Source: an uncultured Prevotella sp. | Lineage (GTDB): Bacteria; Bacteroidota; Bacteroidia; Bacteroidales; Bacteroidaceae | NCBI GenBank assembly: GCA_937880835.1 | Contig: CALGRN010000213.1 | Span: forward strand, 1-8,768 | DNA: 8,768 bases | Direction of reading: 5' to 3' | Part shown: positions 4,439-8,768 of the stretch, piece by piece | Numbering within the stretch: the first letter of the stretch is position 1 | Layout of the letters: each line of letters begins with the position of its first letter | The notes under the pieces: generated by a model | What the model was told of the DNA's origin: nothing | Database searches by the model: none | Seen by the model: only the letters and a program-made list of their open reading frames with translations | Position numbers and translations under genes: made by a program

Positions 4439-7400
4439 TTATGCTTTTGCCAGTGTTATTTTTATTGTTGTATTGTTCTTTTCATTTATAAATGCAGTTA
4501 TTCCGCAACCTCTTCGGTTTGTACTTTCGCCGTTGTCGCGCACAATTTGTCTGCATATAAGATAAGGAATGTTTTCTACTTTCGGTGTGAAAATGTCGCG
4601 ACATTGCTCTGCGGTCATGTTAAGAGCCTTCATTTCTATTTCGAGCACGACATATTTTTCCTCATATTCATATACGTTTATGCTTGGATCATTGCCTCCG
4701 TTCTTCTTTATTATAATGTCGAACATATATTTCAGCGCGTCTTTATCACCGATAATATCGGGATATATCATTTCCAGTGCGTTATGTTTAGGTATCAGTT
4801 CTGCTATGTTTATGGTCTTTAAGTCGAACTTTACAGCCTCTACTTGTCTCATAGCCTGCATACTTAGAATCGAAAAAAGCTCTTTGTAATATCCCGCAAG
4901 TTCGCCTATTGAGTCGAGATTGCTATCTTTTCCCTCTATCAGATGCCTTATGCGCGAAGGATAGTACATGGTTTCGTGCTTCAAAGTGCTTAAACAATTA
5001 TCCAAAACACTGTTGCTTATGTGCAACTTTCCGTTTTCAAGTTCTGCCCTTTTGCATTCGTCTTCCGCAAACTCTATATTCGTCATTGCGACTTTGTTAG
5101 CATCTATCGACTTGCTTAATGCCGCCTTTATGTCGTTAACTATTTTCAAAAGAGGGGCAGGAAACCTTTCGCTTTCAATACCGTTTATATGTTCGAGTTT
5201 CTCATTATCAGACTTATTGCTGAGCAGAATGTCGTTTACGAGATTTACTTTCTCTACACAGAAACGATAAAATAACAAGTGACGATAATAGATAAAGTAG
5301 TATGCCGGGAATATAAGCATGAAAAGAATTACCAATATAGTCACGGCTACGGTCTTGTTAGATTCCGATTTCTGCATCACCCGGCAATATTCGCCAAGCG
5401 TTTCATCTGCCGAAAGCTCCTTGAAAAGCAGAGTATAGACCTTATTATTGTATCTGTAAAGCTCCCATTCATGCAGTGCAAGGGCAGCAACGGCAATTTC
5501 GTTGCGTATGTCAAGTATTATCTGATAATTCATTGGCAGGTTTTCGTGCAGCCACTTTATTTCGGATGATGTTCCTGAAATGTCACCGTTACGCTTCATA
5601 AGCAATTTTCCATTGGGGCGTATGGTTTTGTAATAAAGATTTAAATAGTGCCTGCAACTGTCCGAAAATACAAGTGTTCTTTCGTATTTTCCCTTTATGT
5701 TGCAGAAATAAGCACTGTCTGCGAAAGCATCTGCTTTATCTAATAGTAATGATTTTTTGTCGAGTGCCATTGCATTTGTGCTGCCGACTAACATCAAGAT
5801 GAGTGTCAAACCCTTTACAATACCTTTCGGAAGACGGAAAGAAAAGCAACTTCCTCTTCCCGGTTCACTTGTTGCAGAGATGTCGCAAACATTGAATATC
5901 TGACTTATTTTCTTATATTTTTCTATTATTCCTTTGCAATTCATAAGCCCGAAGCCATGCCCGTCGTATATCTTATGATTGAAAATATTGTTTAGTTTCT
6001 CTTCATTTATTCCTTCACCGGTGTCCTTTATTGATATTTCCACATATTTTTCAGTTGATGCTGCACTTATATTTACGCTTCCGCCGGAAGGTGTAAACTT
6101 ACGCGCATTGTCTGCAATGGTATTTATCATGAATAGTGTCAGTGTCTTGTCTGCTTTGACACTTTCAGTCGTCGGCTCAACTATCAGGTTCACACCTTTA
6201 AGTTTAAATCCCATACGTCCTTTCTCAACAATGTCGAAGAGCGGTTGAAGCATGAAACTTTCAATATGCAGACTAAGTTCGCCATGACGCATTTGTATCC
6301 ATTGCGTGAGCATTTCGTTATAGTCGTTTATGCTGTCTGTCAGTTCTGCTATATATTCATAACGCTCTTTGCGCACATCTTCCGTCTCTTCATTTTCCGA
6401 CAAACGTTTTATTTCGTTTATCATCCTGTCTATAAATGGTGTTATACTGTTGACCAGAGATGTTTTTGCACGCTGTTCTATATTGGTTTTCTTGTTTTTC
6501 GCTATGTTCAGTTGTATTATGCCGTAGTTTTCGAGTATGCTCTCGTATCTTTCGTTATTTGCTTCCGTTTCCTCTTCGTTTCTTCGCTTCCACTCTTCAA
6601 GCGGCAGCAGAAGTTCATCAATAGTGTTGTTTTTCTTGTTTCTTTTTCTCAGATAGCTCAATCCGATGAGCAGAATGATAAGAAGTATTATAAGAGCCAA
6701 TACTGCAAAAATCATTGCGTTCAACTGTTCGGAAGAGCGGTTAAGTTGGTCGGCTCTCGACTCCAAATATCTGTCCTGACGAGTCATTTCCTGTAAGTCG
6801 AGATAGATATTTCTGTTCTTATCGCTGTTTTGTTTGTCGTCTATTGCAGAATACACGACGCTCAACTGCTCTCTTATACTTGCAATAAGGTCGGGAGCTT
6901 TGTCTATTGCCTTGTTTTCAGTAAGTGCGGCTTGCAGGCATATTATTGCCGAATGGTAATCGTTTATTTGCCAATAGCATTGTGCCAAAGTACGATAAGC
7001 ACCCGCAATCTGATACACATCGCCATATTTCTTAAATATGTCAAGAGAGCGTTGCGCAAGGTTTCCTGCCAAAAGACTGTCGGGCATGTAGTCTGTGTTT
7101 ATGAATTGTATGGAAGGCAGGTTATCTTCTATGAGTTTGTTTCTGTATTTCTTAACTTGCAAATGTTCGCTCAAAGCCTGCATGGAGTTAGCTTCCCAAA
7201 ACGGATAATCAAACTGTCTCGACATGGTGTAGCATCGTATGAGATAATCAAACTCTTTCTGATTGATTTCGTCCTGCGTACCTTTTACCACCATTCCGCC
7301 TGCTCCCAAGTTGTATAAGTAGCTCAAATACTGCGCCGTATCCTGTTGTATCTCGCCGTAGGGATTGATATCTTTCAATGCTTCTGTTGCTTGCCGTTCA

Positions 7401-8050
7401 AGTCCGACATAATAATAATATGCAGAAGTTATTATGTCATATTCGGTTCGAGCATAAACCATACGCAGTTTTACATGTTCTGACAGTCCGTTTTTTTCTT
7501 CGTTTATACGTCTGAAACGCCTTTTCGCACTCTCTTGATAATTGTAAAACTCCTTGTTGTCTGACTTTCGCTGACATAGGCGCATGTTTTGTATGTCGGT
7601 AATGAGCAATTCTATCTGATTGTCAGTTGAGTTTCTTGCACTGTCCAACAATATTGCAGCCTGTTTATAGTCCATTTTCGCGATACTGACGAAAGCAAGA
7701 TTATTATACGCTTCTGCCTTTCCTGCGTCATAACCGCCGGCAGTTGTCAATGCCTTTTTTGCATAATAAGCAGTTGAGTCAAGGTTTCTGTAATGATATT
7801 TATATGAAAGTCCGTTAAGTCTGTCAACCTCGTTGTTGCTTTGATATGAACAACCTGAAACTACAATTACAAACAAAAGAACAAATACAGAAACGGAAAA
7901 TCGTCTGCATTTGTATATAAATTCACTGACAGAAAAGGCAGTAAATACTTTGTTTGATATTTTACCAGCTGTTCTTCTCAACCTTATTTCATTTCTGACG
8001 ATATGATTGTAAAACACAAAGACCGTACATACTGACAGAAAACATAACAT
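4439..8050 (-). CDS. Giant TPR sensor kinase-like lipoprotein with two complementary degenerate kinase modules
   Basis: Numbering is from the ATG at 8050 (1203 aa); the frame is open to a TTG at 8086, which lies inside the promoter and is unlikely. Order of parts: hydrophobic signal region with lipobox VVSGC (C67, codon at 7850-7852); periplasmic TPR-like helices 70-430 (clearest are YNNLAFVSIAKMDYKQAAIL and AYRTLAQCYWQINDYHSAI); TM1 445-466; helical-hairpin region 520-610; ATPase domain 635-742 with N648 (N-box), DTGEGI 676-681 (G1) and GHGFGL 697-702 (G2); TM2 743-762, signal-peptide-like; periplasmic 763-899; TM3 900-922; second helical hairpin with H1025 in LKHETMYYP; degenerate ATPase fold to the end. 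Positive residues on the predicted inner sides support this topology. The first module lacks an H-box histidine and the second lacks nucleotide-binding residues. It leads an operon with its likely response regulator. Proteins like this may carry the Pfam labels DUF5112/DUF5113 (recalled, unverified). The start codon is uncertain. Confidence 0.9.
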   Translation of the reverse strand: MLCFLSVCTVFVFYNHIVRNEIRLRRTAGKISNKVFTAFSVSEFIYKCRRFSVSVFVLLFVIVVSGCSYQSNNEVDRLNGLSYKYHYRNLDSTAYYAKKALTTAGGYDAGKAEAYNNLAFVSIAKMDYKQAAILLDSARNSTDNQIELLITDIQNMRLCQRKSDNKEFYNYQESAKRRFRRINEEKNGLSEHVKLRMVYARTEYDIITSAYYYYVGLERQATEALKDINPYGEIQQDTAQYLSYLYNLGAGGMVVKGTQDEINQKEFDYLIRCYTMSRQFDYPFWEANSMQALSEHLQVKKYRNKLIEDNLPSIQFINTDYMPDSLLAGNLAQRSLDIFKKYGDVYQIAGAYRTLAQCYWQINDYHSAIICLQAALTENKAIDKAPDLIASIREQLSVVYSAIDDKQNSDKNRNIYLDLQEMTRQDRYLESRADQLNRSSEQLNAMIFAVLALIILLIILLIGLSYLRKRNKKNNTIDELLLPLEEWKRRNEEETEANNERYESILENYGIIQLNIAKNKKTNIEQRAKTSLVNSITPFIDRMINEIKRLSENEETEDVRKERYEYIAELTDSINDYNEMLTQWIQMRHGELSLHIESFMLQPLFDIVEKGRMGFKLKGVNLIVEPTTESVKADKTLTLFMINTIADNARKFTPSGGSVNISAASTEKYVEISIKDTGEGINEEKLNNIFNHKIYDGHGFGLMNCKGIIEKYKKISQIFNVCDISATSEPGRGSCFSFRLPKGIVKGLTLILMLVGSTNAMALDKKSLLLDKADAFADSAYFCNIKGKYERTLVFSDSCRHYLNLYYKTIRPNGKLLMKRNGDISGTSSEIKWLHENLPMNYQIILDIRNEIAVAALALHEWELYRYNNKVYTLLFKELSADETLGEYCRVMQKSESNKTVAVTILVILFMLIFPAYYFIYYRHLLFYRFCVEKVNLVNDILLSNKSDNEKLEHINGIESERFPAPLLKIVNDIKAALSKSIDANKVAMTNIEFAEDECKRAELENGKLHISNSVLDNCLSTLKHETMYYPSRIRHLIEGKDSNLDSIGELAGYYKELFSILSMQAMRQVEAVKFDLKTINIAELIPKHNALEMIYPDIIGDKDALKYMFDIIIKKNGGNDPSINVYEYEEKYVVLEIEMKALNMTAEQCRDIFTPKVENIPYLICRQIVRDNGESTNRRGCGITAFINEKNNTTIKITLAKA

Positions 8051-8083
8051 TTCTGCGAATGTCCTACGTTCGTCTATGTGTGG

Positions 8084-8091
8084 CAAAGATA
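8084..8091 (-). promoter_or_regulatory. Predicted -7 element of the sensor kinase operon
   Basis: TATCTTTG on the minus strand matches TAnnTTTG exactly and is followed by CC. Transcription would start near 8077, leaving about 27 nt before the ATG at 8050. The -33 element is poor because that region is taken up by the hairpin at 8095-8132. The in-frame TTG at 8086 falls within this element and so cannot be the start if this promoter is used. Confidence 0.45.
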
Positions 8092-8094
8092 ATA

Positions 8095-8132
8095 AAAAAA
8101 TCAGTTAAAGGCTTTTCTTTAACTGATTTTTT
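8095..8132. terminator. Perfect 16-bp hairpin with T runs on both strands
   Basis: AAAAAATCAGTTAAAG (8095-8110) and its exact reverse complement (8117-8132) flank a 6-nt loop. Either strand reads stem then T-run, so it could act as a bidirectional intrinsic terminator. On the minus strand it would stop transcription arriving from a gene beyond the right edge, just before the kinase promoter. Confidence 0.65.
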
Positions 8133-8242
8133 ATTTTGTTTCTTCTTCTTCCGCCTGCCGTTTTTTATCGTGTTTGCATATCTTTATTGCTTCTGAATAT
8201 AAACAAATGCAGATGTTTTTTTACTATAAAAGAAGCTGTTTC

Positions 8243-8399
8243 GTATTGTATTGAAAAACAAGTTTTTAAGAATGATATTTCAAAAGCTATCCTTTTGCAG
8301 TGCAAAACAATAGCTTTTGGAATGTAAAAGGATAACTTTTGAAACTTAAAAGGATAACTTTTAAATATTGGTTTTAATGTCTTGATATACAGATATATA
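8243..8399. repeat. Array 3: four 15-bp palindromic cores at 22-bp period, flanked by inverted leaders
   Basis: Cores start at 8282 (inverted orientation, AAAAGCTATCCTTTT), 8304, 8326 and 8348 (AAAAGGATAACTTTT twice), exactly 22 bp apart. The left leader (GTATTGTATTGAAAA, 8243-8257) matches the left flank of array 2 at 2548-2562. The right flank carries ATATTGGTTTT (8365-8375) and ATACAGATATA (8387-8397), the reverse complements of 2559-2569 and 2541-2551. The element is thus bounded by leader-type sequence in inverse orientation. A small plus-strand frame at 8136-8327 crosses it and is not considered a gene. Confidence 0.8.
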
Positions 8400-8688
8400 T
8401 AGTTGTATGTTTTATCTATGCTGTTATGTAAAATAAAAAAGAACTTATTATGTTTCTTTCGGAAATGTCTTGCATACAGAGAATGATACTTTTGAGGTAA
8501 TAATGAATTTGCAAGTTTATTCTGTTTGTAATAATGTTGAAATGTATGAGCAAACTTTTAAATCATGTGTTTTTCTTATTGTGTGCATATAAATAACCTG
8601 AGTTATATCAATTAAATCCAATAGATATAATTATAACCGTTAAAATTAGGAAATTGAACATACACGCAATATTGTTTAAATACATACA
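8400..8688. other. AT-rich stretch with no recognisable feature
   Basis: No reading frame with protein character, RNA gene or strong hairpin is seen. It lies between array 3 and the GC-rich repeat pair, upstream of the leftward kinase operon. The neighbouring gene must lie beyond the window. Confidence 0.5.
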
Positions 8689-8768
8689 GTCACGTTACAA
8701 TTCGGACACGCACAGGGCGCGTCCCTACATTGAGGATATAATATATACATCGCACTCAGCATGTAGGG
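8689..8768. repeat. Third GC-rich repeat pair (R6 and start of R7), cut by the window end
   Basis: R6 (8701-8730) begins TTCGGACACGCACAGGGCGC and ends GTCCCTACAT. It is nearly the exact reverse complement of R2 at 2034-2061. About 30 bp later ATGTAGGG begins an opposite-orientation copy that runs off the window. The forward-then-reverse order repeats the arrangement at 1924-2061 and 2746-2859. The 50 bp from GTCACGT (8689) align with 2732-2782. Confidence 0.75.

Noticed and set aside
4328..7318. Several plus-strand open frames of 60-180 codons (for example 4328-4822, 6245-6796, 6830-7318)
   Set aside because: They lie opposite the well-supported kinase and regulator genes, are rich in Cys, Phe, Tyr and Val as expected for antisense frames, and show no domain or promoter.
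4439..8086. Hybrid two-component system (kinase, receiver and AraC domain in one protein)
   Set aside because: No receiver domain or AraC helix-turn-helix is present in the 1200-aa chain; the receiver is in the separate downstream gene.
4439..8086. Two separate genes or a frameshift in the long kinase frame
   Set aside because: The frame is continuous with consistent protein character and alternating topology. No ribosome-binding site or ATG suits an independent second gene at the domain junction near 5824.
8086..8086. TTG at 8086 as the start of the kinase gene
   Set aside because: It lies inside the TATCTTTG promoter element at 8084-8091, so a transcript from that promoter would not contain it. 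It was kept only as the open-frame limit.
8136..8327. Small plus-strand gene
   Set aside because: It starts beside the hairpin, runs into array 3 and has no recognisable features.

Overview
The window looks like chromosomal DNA from a Bacteroidales bacterium, most likely Prevotella or a close relative. The reasons are AT-rich intergenic DNA, promoters of the Bacteroidetes form (TTTG at -33, TAnnTTTG at -7) before three transcription units, an OxyR/Fe-type SOD/AhpC cluster, and a lipoprotein-type TPR sensor kinase. The genus is an inference.

Layout. (1) 1-1835 is an oxidative-stress locus. A truncated oxyR-like gene reads left out of the window. Divergent from it is a two-gene unit, superoxide dismutase then ahpC, ending in a strong intrinsic terminator. 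The divergent region holds both promoters and a 26-bp near-palindrome next to the sod -33 box that is a good candidate OxyR operator. SOD makes H2O2 from superoxide and AhpC removes it; no ahpF follows ahpC here. (2) 1836-3101 is about 1.27 kb without a convincing gene, lying between two convergent units. It is packed with dispersed repeats: inverted pairs of a GC-rich ~28-bp repeat, a 40-bp and a 101-bp tandem duplication, and two arrays of short interrupted palindromes with an exact 22-bp period. (3) 3102-8086 is a leftward operon. It encodes a very large membrane sensor-kinase protein (about 1200 aa), a LuxR/NarL-like response regulator 7 bp downstream, and a 204-aa membrane protein resembling the N-terminal part of AbgT transporters, which overlaps the regulator gene by 11 bp. 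(4) 8087-8768 has a symmetric hairpin, a third 22-bp array and another GC-rich repeat pair, but no convincing gene.

The most interesting object is the sensor protein. It reads as two receptor-kinase modules in one chain. The first cytoplasmic module has an intact ATP-binding domain (N, G1 and G2 boxes) but no histidine at the H-box position. The second has a good H-box histidine (KHET) but an ATP-binding domain that has lost the N-box Asn and the G1 Asp and glycines. This suggests a kinase whose catalytic and phospho-acceptor halves complement each other before passing phosphate to the adjacent regulator. The second most interesting feature is the family of three phased 22-bp palindrome arrays, two of which share flanking sequence.
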